Below, piece by piece: positions 33,354 to 45,104 of a stretch of DNA of 64,000 nt (positions within the stretch are counted from its first letter, which is position 1; each line of letters opens with the position of its first letter). The stretch comes from Phragmites australis. Its lineage: Eukaryota; Streptophyta; Magnoliopsida; Poales; Poaceae. The stretch is from positions 22,267,568-22,331,567 of the forward strand of contig NC_084937.1 in the NCBI RefSeq assembly GCF_958298935.1, in the 5' to 3' direction. The notes below the pieces were generated by a model. That model saw only the letters and a list, made by a program, of their open reading frames with translations. It made no database searches and was not told where the DNA came from. Position numbers and translations under genes: made by a program.

Positions 33354-34398
33354 TTACAAGTCCTCATCCAGCAACTAAGATACAGAAATCAAATTGTATC
33401 CTAGATGCTCCACCAAAGCCACATCCTTGAGAGTAAAACCCTTATTCAACCTTACCATGCCTTTGGCTTTCACTTTTCCTTTCTAATCATCCCCGAAAGT
33501 GATGTACTCATGCCGCTTCGTCGGGGTGAGACTGGAGAACCATGATGTATCTCCAGTCATATGGTGCAAACAACCGGAGTCAATGAGCCATTTGTTCTCC
33601 AAGCCTCCGCCTGCCACCTACATGCGGGAAGAGTAGTAGGTGAATGGCTCAGTACTGGGGTTAGTCATAAACTTTTTGGGAATCCAGTATTGGGTCATCC
33701 GCCATGTAGCAGTAAAAGCAGGTGCATGCAAATAAACACTAGTACGCTGGGGGCGGGAACCACGAAGAGAAAAATGTGTCTGCCAAAGCGCTGGAACTCT
33801 AAACCTCTTACACGTGGATCAAAACCATATGAGTTATGGTAAAATCCACACCGTGCACCACCTCTAGGAAGAAACTGAAAAGCGCTAGAGACTCGTGGGT
33901 AGGAGCAAGGAGAAGGCTCATGTACACCAACAAATGGGCGGTACATGTCCTGAGTACTTCACTCCCATTCATATCGCTCATCCCTCCTATGACGAAAGCA
34001 AAACCCAACTAAGTGACCCTCTCTCTGGCAGTAGGTGAAGTGGTAGCATCTCTCGGGAACTCGACTACCAGTTACTCTAGGCTCTCTCACAGGGGTTCTC
34101 ATCTGAGACTGTGAAGCTCTCTTGGTTTGTGGTAAGCTATGGTGTGGGTTTCTTCTTGGTAAGTTGTGGTGTGGGTTTGTTCTTATTGAGTTGTGGTGTA
34201 GCATTGATTTTGGATTTCTCAGCTTCTAGGATAGCAGATGTGGTGAAAACAGTCTTATTCTCCTCGTTGTAATCCACCCTCTCAAAACCCAACCCAAGAG
34301 TCAAACCCGCCTTATCAGCGTATATCTTGATCTTGACCAAGATCAAATTCATTTTTTCCTTGCCTTCTGAGCATTTCTCCACTAGAGAAAGTAGATAC
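33354..34398 (-). pseudogene. Sirevirus gag-protease linker, degenerate
   Basis: Low-complexity basic and Ser/Pro-rich frames lie here (for example 34204-33959 and 34008-33808), with stops throughout. The minus strand near 33610-33540 still reads as 'WLIDSGCLHHMTGDT'-like protease sequence in pieces (the target of the conserved DSG), but no continuous frame is left. Confidence 0.55.
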
Positions 34399-35314
34399 TC
34401 ATTCGTGGTATTCCTTCTTCTTGAGCTTGGGACAGTCCGTCTTGAAGTGGGTGGTGTCACCACACTCAAAGCAGGCACGGGTACTGCCCCTCCTCCGATC
34501 TCGGCAGTTGTTATAGAAGAGGGGGAATTTCTTCACGATCAGTGCAAGATCCTCATCATCAAGTACATCCACCTGCTCCTCTGTGATACAGACCAAGAAA
34601 GACAAAGCAAATCCACCAAATAAAGTGTTAGCACAAGAAACACCAACTTCAGACTAGTTGCCACCGCTAGGTCCGGAAATCAACACGATGTTCTGAGATA
34701 AGGGGTTTCCAAGACCAATTCAAGCCGCCTTGGCTATCTCGGTGGACTTGAGCTTGCTAAAGAGTTCATCACAAGTTAATGTGTCGTAACTTGATGACTC
34801 TTCAATACTCGAGATTTTCACTTTCTATATGCTACGATACAGAGCATAGAGAAGCTTGATCGCTCTCTCGTGATCAAAATAGGGCAAAACACCAGTTGAT
34901 CGAAGATTGCTAAAAATTCCATCAAAGCGAGCAAACATGGTATCCAAAGATTCTTCGGAGCCTTGCACAAATATTTGATATTCTTGGTTGTATGTGCTTT
35001 GGCATCTGACCTTAATCTGATTAGTGCCTTTATGAAACACTCAGAGTAGTCCAGATATCTCAAGCAGTACGAAGGTGCTGAACCCTGTCAAACTTATTCC
35101 AACTCAGGTTTATGAACAAAATATTTTTAGCCTTGTTGTTGTGCTCATACTGTTCGATTTGAACCTGAGTCGTACGAGCAGCAGGGATCTCGTATTTGGA
35201 ATCAACTACCTCCCAAATTGCACTTCCTTGGCTTAAGAGATAAGCATCCTTGCGCACATTCCAGTACGAAAAATTACGGCCATCAAACAGCGGAATCGTC
35301 CCGCTTTTCTCCAT
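34399..35314 (-). pseudogene. Sirevirus gag remnant with CCHC knuckle
   Basis: 35314-35060 begins MEKSGTIPLFDGRNFSYWN and continues WEVVDSKYEIPAA, the usual gag N-terminus. 35040-34825 has a UBN2-type body (LDTMFARFDGIFSNLRSTG). 34605-34399 ends with CFECGDTTHFKTDCPKLKKK, a complete CX2CX4HX4C zinc knuckle. Frames shift at about 35050 and 34800. Confidence 0.85.
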
Positions 35315-35365
35315 GTTGCCTACGGATCACAAAGCCAGTTAAGGTCAACAAATGATCAAACCGGC

Positions 35366-35377
35366 TCTGATACCAAT
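35366..35377 (-). promoter_or_regulatory. Sirevirus primer binding site (initiator Met tRNA)
   Basis: Minus strand TTGGTATCAGAG, followed by CC, complements the 3' end of plant initiator tRNA-Met. It starts directly after the 5' LTR, where reverse transcription is primed. Confidence 0.85.
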
Positions 35378-36795
35378 TTTAGGAACGAAATTGATGACTA
35401 TAGAGAGGTGAATATACGACTCAACAAATTTCTTGCGAAATCGATGGCTTTCTCCTATTTTGATCACCTAACGCACCTCAAAACTCAAGCGGAAGCAAAA
35501 AATAGATAGAAATTTTGATAAGAGAAAATCGACGCAACACGACTCCACGGATAGTATATGAACTATAAGTTCCATTTAAGATCAATCCATGTGTCTTAGC
35601 ACTCGAAAGATCACAACTTTCAAAGAAACAAGAAAAGATGAACACCGAATAACGAAACTCTCCAAGTTGATTGTCTACATGCAAGGAAATTCAAAACCTC
35701 ATCACATAAGCGTGTGCATGCGAATTTTATGCTTATAGCAACAAGAAGAATGACCTCACAAGGTGCTGAAATTTCAGCCCAAAAATCAAAACAAAAATCA
35801 AAATCAGAAACCGAAAAACTTGCAAACTTACAAAGGAACCAATAGAGGGAAACTAGAAGGAGGGGAACTCAAGCATATGCAAAAACATAAACTTCATTAC
35901 TCAAAGAGGTTAGCCCTAGTTTAGTTGGATTACAAAAATTTATCTCTCAAAACTTTCACCTATTATATAGGCTAAGCACTCATCATTCTGTTCTCTAAAA
36001 TCCTAATTCTAAGCTCTCAAATGGGTGACGCAAGGGGGTCAAGTGGCTGGTTCAAACTCTCTCATAGCCTTACCCCTCTATTTATAGACCTAGGAAACTT
36101 GACTCTTAAATTTTCTAGCTTTTTTCTAAAATACCCCTCTCTTGTAGTACACTCCTACCTACCACCGAGGGTATTTTGGTCAATTTTCTTCTCCATTTAT
36201 CGGACGACTATGGCGCCTTCATGAATTAGCTTCACCTCAACGCAAGTTTTGCAATGGTGCTACATACTCCTCCAGTCCTCCCACGGTTTTGAGGCTAAAC
36301 CGTGAAACCGCATGCACGCTTCTCAAAGCGTGACTCGCCGCCTTGCTTACAACTTAAGCAAATGCTTCGATATTAACGCGTGTACTCCTTCATGCGATAC
36401 TGACTGCCGGCAAGTCTCTACTGCTCCTGATCCCTCGGGCCGCCTTGTCACTTGCACCGACATCCCCTTCGCTTGATTTTATCAACACGCTGTCTTCATC
36501 CGCCTTTCATGCTTTGCTTGACCTCCACATGTTCAGCTAGAATCACCCTTGACTCTGTCCGGTCTCCTTGATCTTCCAGCACCAAGCACTCTGCTTGGCC
36601 CCAATCATCCCGCCATCGATCGTCAAGTTGCATCCATCACCTGCACACCATAAGACAAGCAACCACATATCTCCAACTCCAATTAAAGTTAATCCATAAT
36701 CAATATATTCAAATGAAATCTCAAATCAATTTAAATCATATCAAAGCTCATGCAAAACCAAAGATCATAAAGCCAAATAAATACTAATACCAACA
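35378..36795 (-). repeat. Sirevirus 5' LTR
   Basis: Matches the 3' LTR at 27680-29050. On the minus strand it starts TGTTGGTA and ends next to the primer site; the expected terminal CA is mutated to AA. Length 1418 bp. Confidence 0.85.
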
Positions 36796-37570
36796 TTTCG
36801 TCCGTAGCAGCACACTTTCCAAACACTGCTTACTGTTCACTCTGTAGCAGCACACTTTCCATCCGTCCGATATAACCGTCGACGGTCCAGATCGATGGTA
36901 ATATCAGACAGGTAAAAGTGAAAGATTCTTCCCTGTTTTTCCACTTCCATAGATGCAAGGCATAGAAAGTTTTGTTGTTGAAAGGAGGCATGACTTATGA
37001 TTTATTAATCGTGTCGGCATCTTTGCGCGGTTGTCCTTAAGCATATTTATCATTGCATCTTGGAACCTTAATTCTGTTGACTTTTTCTAGCTTATTTCAA
37101 GGATCTATTGCAGTCGATTACCTACCACGAGGTCTGTGAAAGCGAACTGTTTAAGAATTTTCTTGGAGAGTACTAGAAAGTAGTGCGACTAGGAGACTGT
37201 TTGTATTGGAGCTCTTGTGAGCCTTACCAAAAGCTGATAATACCCAACGAATTTGGCTAGCATTCGAATTGTTACCAAATGTTAGCAATGCCCTCATAAA
37301 ATTGGCTATGTCAATGCTCACCAGTTCATTTGCCAGGGCAGAGCGTGGGCGAGCCATTTGCTCGTCAATTTTTGGCTGAGCTAACGCCGATGGTTTCGAT
37401 GAGGTGGCGGTAGCTTAGTTGCATTAAATGCTGAATTTTGGGATTAGCTAGCTGATTCAAATGATCTATTTTATGAATCATGTATATTGTTTCGTTTGTA
37501 TCATTATATTCATTACAATTAAACTTGTAAAATAAAATCTCACTTAGATATATTTTGGTGAAACAAATTA
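36796..37570. other. Intergenic DNA with a short direct repeat
   Basis: 'gtagcagcacactttcc' occurs twice, at about 36807 and 36843. No gene recognised; the 68-residue minus frame at 37151-37357 has no recognisable motif. Confidence 0.5.
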
Positions 37571-38420
37571 AGGATCTGTTTGGTAGAGCTTTGATTATGT
37601 TGTGAGAGTGATTCTATGATGAAAGTAGAGTGCAAGTGATTCTATTTGTAAAATCGTTTAATATGCTAGTGGTGGAAGTGATTTCTGAGAGAATATTATG
37701 TTAAAATTGAGGAGAATCAGCCACGAATCAGGTGGAAGCTAGATTTTTTAGCTCTCATCTCGCAATACAAATCGTGGAGTGATTCCCGCGTGGAATCCGC
37801 TACCAGGCAGAGCGTTTGGCAGCGGGGGAGCTGATTCTCGTGCAGTGACGGACCCAGGATTTGGCAATTGGGTATTCAGTATTAAAAAAAATATTCAATC
37901 CAAAATACGAGAAATCCATAGTAGCGTAAATTTTAAAGTATAAATTGTTCATAGTAGAGAAGTTTCAACTAATTAAGAGAAATTACAAAATGCTTAAAAG
38001 AAAATTATAATTTAACTTTGTGTTCCTTCATGGCTTGGAACGTTAAATGATGTCACTATCCTTAACTTGCACAAAAAATTCACGCTCAACTGCTAACTGC
38101 CGAACTGGACAGTCACAATATGGAGATCATGAACTCCTGATGCTTGTTGCTGTGGTATGAGAAGGTAAGCTCTTTCTAGTTAATAGGCCGAGTGGAGGAT
38201 AGATAGTAGCTTGGGCTCACGATTTGCTGGGTGGTCTGATAGATTGAAGCAGCAAACAAGTAAATTGGCCTAACTAGAGATATATATACGTAGTATAGCT
38301 GCTATATAATCAATTTTTTTGCAAAAAAGTTAGGTATTCAGCTGAATACCCATGCATCATAGTGGGTCCGCCCATGTTCTCGTGTGTAATTACTCCACAG
38401 AACGCTACCAAACGAGACCT
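37571..38420. mobile_element. MITE-like element, interrupted by a hAT-like insertion
   Basis: Left end AGGATCTGTTTGGTAGAGC and inverted right end AGGTCTCGTTTGGTAGCG make terminal inverted repeats of the common 'TTTGGTAG' grass type, also seen at 58750-59012. Removing the nested element and one target copy leaves about 310 bp. No coding potential. Confidence 0.6.
37843..38376. mobile_element. hAT-like non-autonomous element with 8-bp target duplication
   Basis: A 534-bp insertion is flanked by the exact 8-bp duplication TTCTCGTG at 37835-37842 and 38377-38384. Its ends are CAGTGACGGACCCA and, inverted, CATGGGCGGACCCA, so inverted repeats with an 8-bp duplication point to hAT. The interior is AT-rich, has 'gggtattca' near both ends, and encodes no transposase. 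It sits inside the MITE at 37571-38420, so it is the younger of the two. Confidence 0.8.
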
Positions 38421-38669
38421 AAATAACAAGTGGATCATATATGTCATACTTACAACGAAGTCGAGTTTTGGTATGACAACAATCCAGACATCATTATCTT
38501 CTTCAATTTTGACGTTGTCCGCGAATTGGTATAACTACAATCCAAACATCATTCTTGTGCTCACATTTTGACATCACCCGTGTTTTGGTATTACCAAAAT
38601 TTGTTAAGGCTCACAAGGGCTCCAATCCAAACAACCTCTAGGATCCGCTGCAATTGGAGAAACGCATGC

Positions 38670-38930
38670 GTTGGAGTGTGTTTGGATAGTCTTGTGTGAA
38701 AATATTTGCAAAATGTAGTGTTTTGAGTCTCTAGGATTGTTTACATGGCGGAAGTGCAATTTAATCTATTGAAAAAGTAAAAAATAAATCAATTCATCTG
38801 GTTAGGTTCAGTTTCGGTGGTTTAGGATGAAGGGATCCTGGTTCACTCGAAGAGCTTGTTTGCAGGATTTGCTCCACAATTTATTTTTTTTTGGAGGATT
38901 TGGATCCTAAACCTCTTTCCAAACAGTCTA
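38670..38930. mobile_element. Possible small MITE
   Basis: A 'gtgtttggatag' type left end and an inverted 'ctctttccaaacag' right end resemble the common grass termini. No target duplication was confirmed, and there is no coding potential. Confidence 0.3.
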
Positions 38931-40118
38931 GAAATGGTCATCGGCGAAACAGAACGGACCTTTATGGACACAATATTGCGCCACACTTGTTGAAGTAGCC
39001 AAGATTTGCATCTTACAATATTCTTGCCATGGCTACCCATGGATACATCGATCCGTGTCTGCCCGTCGCCGCTGCAGCAGATTCGCCTTCTCGGGACATC
39101 GAAATGATGGTCAAATCCCAGTAGGAGAAGAAAGCAAATAGGGCTGAAACCGCTAGATCGCGACGTCACCCGTGGTTGGTAAACGTTCAATTCATCACAG
39201 CATAGTTTATATCTATCGTTTCAAAGCCATTTGCTCGATCGATCGTCTGGTCAGCTGCTGCCTTTTATATGATGCTGATTGTTCAGGTTATATTTTCGAT
39301 CGTACGACTTGAAGTATGGATCCATGTAACTGCCCGAGCCTGGGAAATTAAAGCTCCTCTCGGGCACGACTTCAGTCACCAGGTCTAAATCCTGAGCTCA
39401 TCTAGTTACAAACATATGAGCGCGTTTAATGTTAAAAACGTTATTTTAGAAAATTAAAAAAGGAGAGATGATCTTTATTTACAAAAAACTAAAAAAGGTT
39501 ATTTTAGAAAATTAATAAAAAGGAAAACGAGTGGCCTCCTTTGTGGCCAGCAACCTCTTGCTGTGCTACCAAGTCCCGGCAAACGTAGAAACTGAAAAGC
39601 AAATATGTACTCATCTTTCTCGCTCTGAAGGTAAGAACAAAGGCGAAACTAGAAAGAAAGAAGAAAAGGTATCAGATCCCACTAACCCAAGCACTAGTAT
39701 CAGAAATTGAACCAAAAGAAATACCACTGAGGCAATGCAGGAAAAGAAAAAGGATGAATGCTTTTTTTTTTTTTACAGAAAGAAGTCTGGTGTTAACTCA
39801 CTCACAGCAAAGTTTTGTAGATTGGATATGTTTAGGTTTACATGCATACGGCATATATTATGTATAAATTTAGTTCATGTATACATGAGTGGAACAAACT
39901 CGATCTTGTCTAATGTCTGTGTGTATGCAACGTATGCATGTTCATAAAGAAAACAGAAATTGTCTTTTTACAACCATATGCCTGTATGAAGCTTTTCCAT
40001 GCCAACAGAAGGGCAAACCCTCAATAAACCTGTGAAAATGAGTTCTTCGTTCTTGCTACATCCAAATGTAATTCTACTCTCGATCTGTAGCAACTGATGT
40101 TCTTGTGTGACTGTTCTT
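38931..40118. other. Intergenic DNA, nothing recognised
   Basis: Includes a short repeated 'ttattttagaaaattaa' pair near 39440 and 39500 and a 12-base T-run near 39765. No gene recognised. Confidence 0.5.
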
Positions 40119-40567
40119 AGGGCCCTTAAAAAAAGCTCGAGGCTCGTGAGCTACTCGAGCTCGGCTCGCTATTGGCTTGATTCGAGATAAGCTTGAGACC
40201 TTAACAAGTCAAGCTCAAGCATAGCTACAAGCTTGAGCTCAAATAGCTGTTAAAAGCTCGGCTAACTTCAATTATTGTCTATCAAGTAAAGCTGGTGTCC
40301 ATTCATTTTAACTAAATTTATTTTTTTAACCTCGTCATCCAATCTAAAGTCCAATCACCTAACCTTAATGTCACGTGACTACATACATATGTGACTCATA
40401 AATAGAACTATAAAAAAGTTCAAAATTCATGAACTACTCGAACTCGACTCGCTCTAAACTTAATTCGAGCTTAGCTCTAGATCCTAACAAATCAAGCTCC
40501 AGTCTAGTTGTCGGCTTGATAGATTTTTGGCTCTGATCGAGCTTGGCTTACTCGTTGACAGCCCTTA
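40119..40567. mobile_element. Non-autonomous DNA transposon rich in GAGCTCG/AAGCTCG motifs
   Basis: The right end inverted reads AAGGGCTGTCAACGAGTAAGCC, a well-known grass transposon terminus. The left end AGGGCCCTTAAAAAAAGCTCG is related but damaged. Both subterminal zones are packed with 'gagctcg', 'aagctcg' and 'ggctcg' motifs in opposite orientations, as in hAT-type elements where they bind transposase. No protein encoded. Confidence 0.55.
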
Positions 40568-42838
40568 CATGTCCTGGTGGTAGTGTGCTAGTGTTTTAAT
40601 GTCCTTCCTTGTGTGACTCTGAAATTGAAGTCTGTACACATTCAGTAAATGAACAATTCTGCATGTCCTTTCTGTGTACTATTTTTCTTTTAATTTAGTG
40701 TATTAATTTCAGGCCACTTAATTCAGAGAGTTATTAATTGATGCTCCAGTTTAGTCATTGTGAGTTGACAATGATTACTATAGTCCGTTTATTGTTTAAT
40801 TCAGTAGTTTTAACGATAAAACGATTTGTGTTCACTTCACCGCTTAATTATTTATTGATCAACATGATAGGAACATAAAAGAGGAAATGAAAAATCTCAA
40901 CCAAACCTTCAAGATTTATCAAAAATATATATCAGCCATATCTCACCTTAATCCATGCCTGACAAATTTAATTTTTCACCTGCAGTACCAGCTTCTGAAT
41001 TTTTCCCTCAACAGCTTGAAAATGGTATACACATCTCCACAATGTCTTTCTTTTTAACGAAACAATTATGGTACTGCAAGTTTCACATTGTTCATTTTCC
41101 ATGCGATTTATAAACATATGTACTTCTTTCTCCTACTCCTCCAAGTGGGAGGAAGGTGCAGGTGGAAGAAGCTGACAGTTAGTGTTAACTACCCAACCTT
41201 GATGGCAAAAATCTCAAATCACAGGGTCTGTCTAGGTTACCATAGGAGATTATTAACAAATAACAAACACTGAAGCTGCTGGTATTTTGCTTTCGCCATT
41301 TTTCGTATGAACTCAAGAATTGCATGCCCAATTATGATACTAAAGTATGTCGAAAACAAAATACGACATCTGTGTGGCATTACCCATGTAACATCACTAT
41401 TCAATATACTGCTACAATGTCATGATAAATTGATGGTACAATTCCAGTTGGCGGGTATGGCAAAACACGGACTAATTGGAGTTTCTCCTCTCAAACTAAA
41501 CCGATGGGTGACCATGACAAGACATGCAAGAAATCAGCAGTACCAATCTTTTCAGAGACCGGCCTTCAACTAGCTTAATCCAACTACTAACCCTAAAACC
41601 ATTATTAGTGTTAGATTAATGGAGATATCATGCATGTACTAATGTATGGCTATCCCGACATAATGATGGTTGCTTCTCGTTACTTACTCCCAATAAAAAC
41701 CCACTACATACCTATACTCACAGTTAGATGTCTTTATACTACTCCATATATACTGATCAACCACCCAATTCTCCCACTATTCATTTCCCTTAGAATATAC
41801 ACATTTTTTTTTTAGCACTTAGATGCGATTTAGTCCGCAGAGTAAGAAATGAACAATATCTGGGGTAGTACAAATAGATAGTCCTTTTCAAGTGATGTTA
41901 ACTCAAACTTATTATCCATTGACAACATCAGCCAAAAAGTGGAAATCCAAGAGAAGATGAGACCTCTATGAGTGTTCAATATCTCATTCTTATAAGCGAG
42001 CCTACACATATGCTTTCACCTAATGACCTTTTATATACATGCATGTACTTAGCTTTACCTAACACCTTTGTACCGAACCAAAGAGATCAGCAGCCTAAAG
42101 AAAAATATATAATATATATATATACATGTTGGTTTAGCTTTCTCCATATGCTCAAGCCCAACCAATATTGGATCCCCCATCACAGTCCAGTTCTTCAACG
42201 GCATCTAGAAGCCTGTCAATTCGCAGTTGATGGTCACACATTTATCACCGTACTGCATCGGCTTGATTTATACATTGATTATTTGGTTAAGTACTGGTCA
42301 GCTCTGTATTTGTTATCATATGTCACTAGTGTCTAGTGACACCTGCAATAAAAAGTGGCCTGGTAATCGACCTCTGTGTCGGCCGGCTTGGCACCTTGCT
42401 TGTCTGCTGAAAATTCTATGGGGCGGTTAACCTGCACCTGAAAAAATGGGGACAGGTCGATCGATTGCTTTGCTGAAAGATACGGGCAGATGCGTGCCCG
42501 TTGAATGAAAACTGGTGCACGAGTTCTCTTCTGTCTCACAGGGAAGCCCGCCTCGTCAGCAAATGACGAGAAAAAACATGTGCGCCGTGGAGGCAAAAAT
42601 GGAGAGAGGGTCGCCGTGCACTCGGCAGGCATTAGAGTGCTAGCTGTTCTGTTTGATCGATTTTGATGGGAGCGTGCGTAGGGACACTAGCTATGCCCAG
42701 GCAACGCCGGCCTGTCGATCAGGGCAAAAAAGCCAAGCATATCAATCAGGTCTCGGTACGACGGTACACTAACTAGGCGAGGTCTAGACACGTCTCAGAC
42801 AGATCCATACCAATATATTATAGGGGCCGTTAGGTGAG
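40568..42838. other. Intergenic DNA, nothing recognised
   Basis: Mixed composition with no credible exon. Frames at 41307-41573, 41968-42336 and 42333-42632 (minus) show no family motif and differ from the GC-rich style of the real genes here. A (TA)n run is at 42110-42125. Confidence 0.5.
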
Positions 42839-43369
42839 CTAGTTTGATTGACACGTCTACATCGTGTTTGTTTTTATTTTACTATGTAAAGTATAATAAA
42901 AAGACTAAAAAATTAAATTTATAAATTTTGTATATTTCAATATTTATTTATAAAATTATTAATATTAAACATATTCAATTAATTATAGAGAAAACAATAA
43001 TACTTTTATGTATGCACATAATTTTAACATGTAGGTAAAAGTAATACCAACTAAAAAAAATTTGTTTCAGATTTTTTTTTTTGAGTTTTAGATATTTTTC
43101 TTTGCATTTTAGATTTTTTAGCCGATTTATTAATGTAACTAATATTCATTTCGATATTTTTCTAGAATTTCCAAAAAGAAAATTGTATACATATATATAC
43201 ATAAGTATATATGTATACCTATATGTATGTATATGTGTATGTGTATACCTATACATGTATATATGTATATACGTATATATACGCGTACATACGTAGGGCC
43301 ACTGCTACATTAGCTACAGTAACAAGCTGAGAGCTCGCCGATTTCGCCACCATTAGTAGATAGTATTGA
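42839..43369 (-). mobile_element. Non-autonomous Helitron-like element, copy 3
   Basis: On the minus strand it starts TCAATACTATCTACTAATGG after A and ends ...CAATCAAACTAG. Order and sequence of the inner blocks match copies 1 and 2 ('tactgtagct', microsatellite, 'ttaataaatcggctaaaa'). A short hairpin ACACG..CGTGT precedes the end. The base after CTAG is C instead of T. The TA-rich microsatellite at 43180-43290 lies inside and produces a false Tyr/Ile-rich frame. Confidence 0.65.
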
Positions 43370-43479
43370 TATGTGGTTTATAATTTTTTTATGAAATAGA
43401 TGATTTACTTCTTATTTACCTTACACTCCTAAAAACGTATAAACGGAAATATAAATTTTAGAGAGACAAAACGAGAAAC

Positions 43480-43683
43480 AAAGTCTCAAAGCGTGACTTG
43501 CTACTCTTAAGAAAGCGCTCTGATACCGACATGTGTATTGCGTCTTCTGATCCTGACTGCCGGCAAGTCTCTTCCGCTCCCGATCTCTCGGGCCGCCTTA
43601 TTACTTGCACTGGCATCCATTTCACTTGACTTTGTCAAACTCTGTCTTCATCCTTCTCTATCCATGTTTTGTTTGACCTCCAC
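43480..43683 (-). repeat. Sirevirus LTR remnant, left part
   Basis: Aligns with 36320-36535 in the 5' LTR of the full-length Sirevirus ('tctcaaagcgtgact', 'gactgccggcaagtctct', 'ctctcgggccgcctt'). It is interrupted at 43683 by the solo LTR and resumes at 45105. Confidence 0.75.
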
Positions 43684-45104
43684 TGTCGGTGTATCAGGAA
43701 CCGGAGGTCCCTGAGTCCCGAGGCCCGGCCAGCCATCCGCCACATGGCGCCATTCCATGAGGTCCCTCCTAAAGGATGAGAAAAGCTCAAGTCCCGGGAG
43801 AATGTGCTCGGGGCCACAGTCGGTGGTCCCCGAGCACCCCAGTTCCCCGATGATCCACAGAGTCTAAGTACCCGGAAGAAAGTGCTCGGGGAGATGCCCG
43901 GTCACCCCCGAGCACCCTAGTCCCCCGACGATCAGAAGAGCTAAGTTCAGAGAGAGAGTGCTCGGGACTGCGTGCGGCAGCTCCCGAGCGCTCGGTTCCC
44001 CGAGGATCCGTGCAAGAGTACTCGGGTGAGAGTGCTCGGGGCTGCACGTGGCAGCCCCCGAGCACTCGGTTCCCCGAAGGATCGTGCAAGAGTGCTCGGG
44101 GAGGTGAACAACACCCCCGAGCACCCGGTACCCCGAGGACAAGGATAGGCATTCTCGGGAGAGAGTGCTCGGGGAGGTGAACAGTACCCCCGAGCACTCG
44201 GTGGCTCAACGACCCAGAAAGGCCCCCGAGGGACCCGCTGATGAGGTGTCCACCAGTCAGAGGTCCGAGGCCGCATTTAATGAGCGTGCGTGGCCTGACA
44301 TCTCCAACTGCTCCCGCCGCGGTATCAGTTCCTGCCATGTTTTGGCAGAGAGGCGTGGGGCTATTAATTGCACGGGTCCCGTCCCGTATCATCCGGCTTG
44401 CCTTGGGATAACATCGCGAGGATCAAGGCGTTCCGTCTGCCGCCCTGCTGTGGCAGAGGAACAAGACAGGGCGGGCACGCCGGGTTGCTCTGTGGCTGCC
44501 CGGTGGGCCCTCTCCACGGCGCCCGTTGCCAGGGCGTTTATGGTGACAGGTGACCGGGCGTGCGGCATTTTTTCCACCCCCGGTCACTTCACCCAGAAGA
44601 AATGATGACGTCTTTCCCAGTCACTTGTGCCCCCCTCCTTCCCGTTCGGGGCATGTCTCGGCCGGCAGGTGCTTAAAAGAGCCGGCGGCACAGAAGAGAA
44701 AGGGGTCCAAGCATCGACGAACATAGCGAGAATCGAAGACGTAGACCCAACCAAAGAACACAAGAACCAACACAAGGCACAAGGCACAGTCCCTGCCGAA
44801 AAACAAGGAGCCTCAAGCTCTTAGTTAGGCAAATATTCTTGTAACCAGCAACATCCTTGAGGGACTTTCTCAGGACAGTTATTACATCCATACAGGAGTA
44901 GGGTATTACGTCCCCGTGCGGCCCGAACCTGTCTAAATTTTGGTGCATTTACTTCTCTTTGCACTAGGCCATCACCCCCCACCACCGGCCGTTACATTTA
45001 CTCTCATTCATTTCTCCGACGAACTTATTCAGGATCATCCCCCCGGCTGAATCTCTAAAAAGGGGTCTCTCGGAATCCCTGCGACAGGAGTCAATCCTCC
45101 GACA
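43684..45104. mobile_element. Solo LTR with 5-bp target duplication
   Basis: A 1421-bp LTR starts TGTCGGTGTATC and ends ...CAATCCTCCGACA, so TGTCGG and CCGACA are perfect inverted ends. It is flanked on both sides by TCCAC, the expected 5-bp duplication. No internal retroelement sequence is present, so the two LTRs of the original element have recombined to leave one. The first half has about six copies of a GTGCTCGGG ... CCCGAGCAC inverted motif (43800-44200). The GC-rich frames on either strand inside it are not genes. It is probably Ty3/gypsy from its style. Confidence 0.88.

Larger units (their letters stand above)
27680..36795 (-). mobile_element. Full-length but degenerate Sirevirus-type Ty1/copia element
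   Basis: About 9.1 kb on the minus strand with both LTRs, an initiator-Met primer site directly inside the 5' LTR, the copia domain order gag-integrase-RT-RNase H, and several GGGGGAGA-type purine tracts in a long 3' region. Multiple such tracts are a hallmark of Sireviruses. All coding domains are broken. The flanking pentamers (TGTAA left, TTTCG right) do not match, so the target duplication is lost or the ends are slightly off. Confidence 0.85.

Noticed and set aside
43787..44605. Frames of 201 and 146 codons in GC-rich DNA
   Set aside because: Both are inside the solo LTR and reflect its repeated GTGCTCGGG motifs; repeat peptides such as RALSP and GTECSG in different frames show it is not coding.
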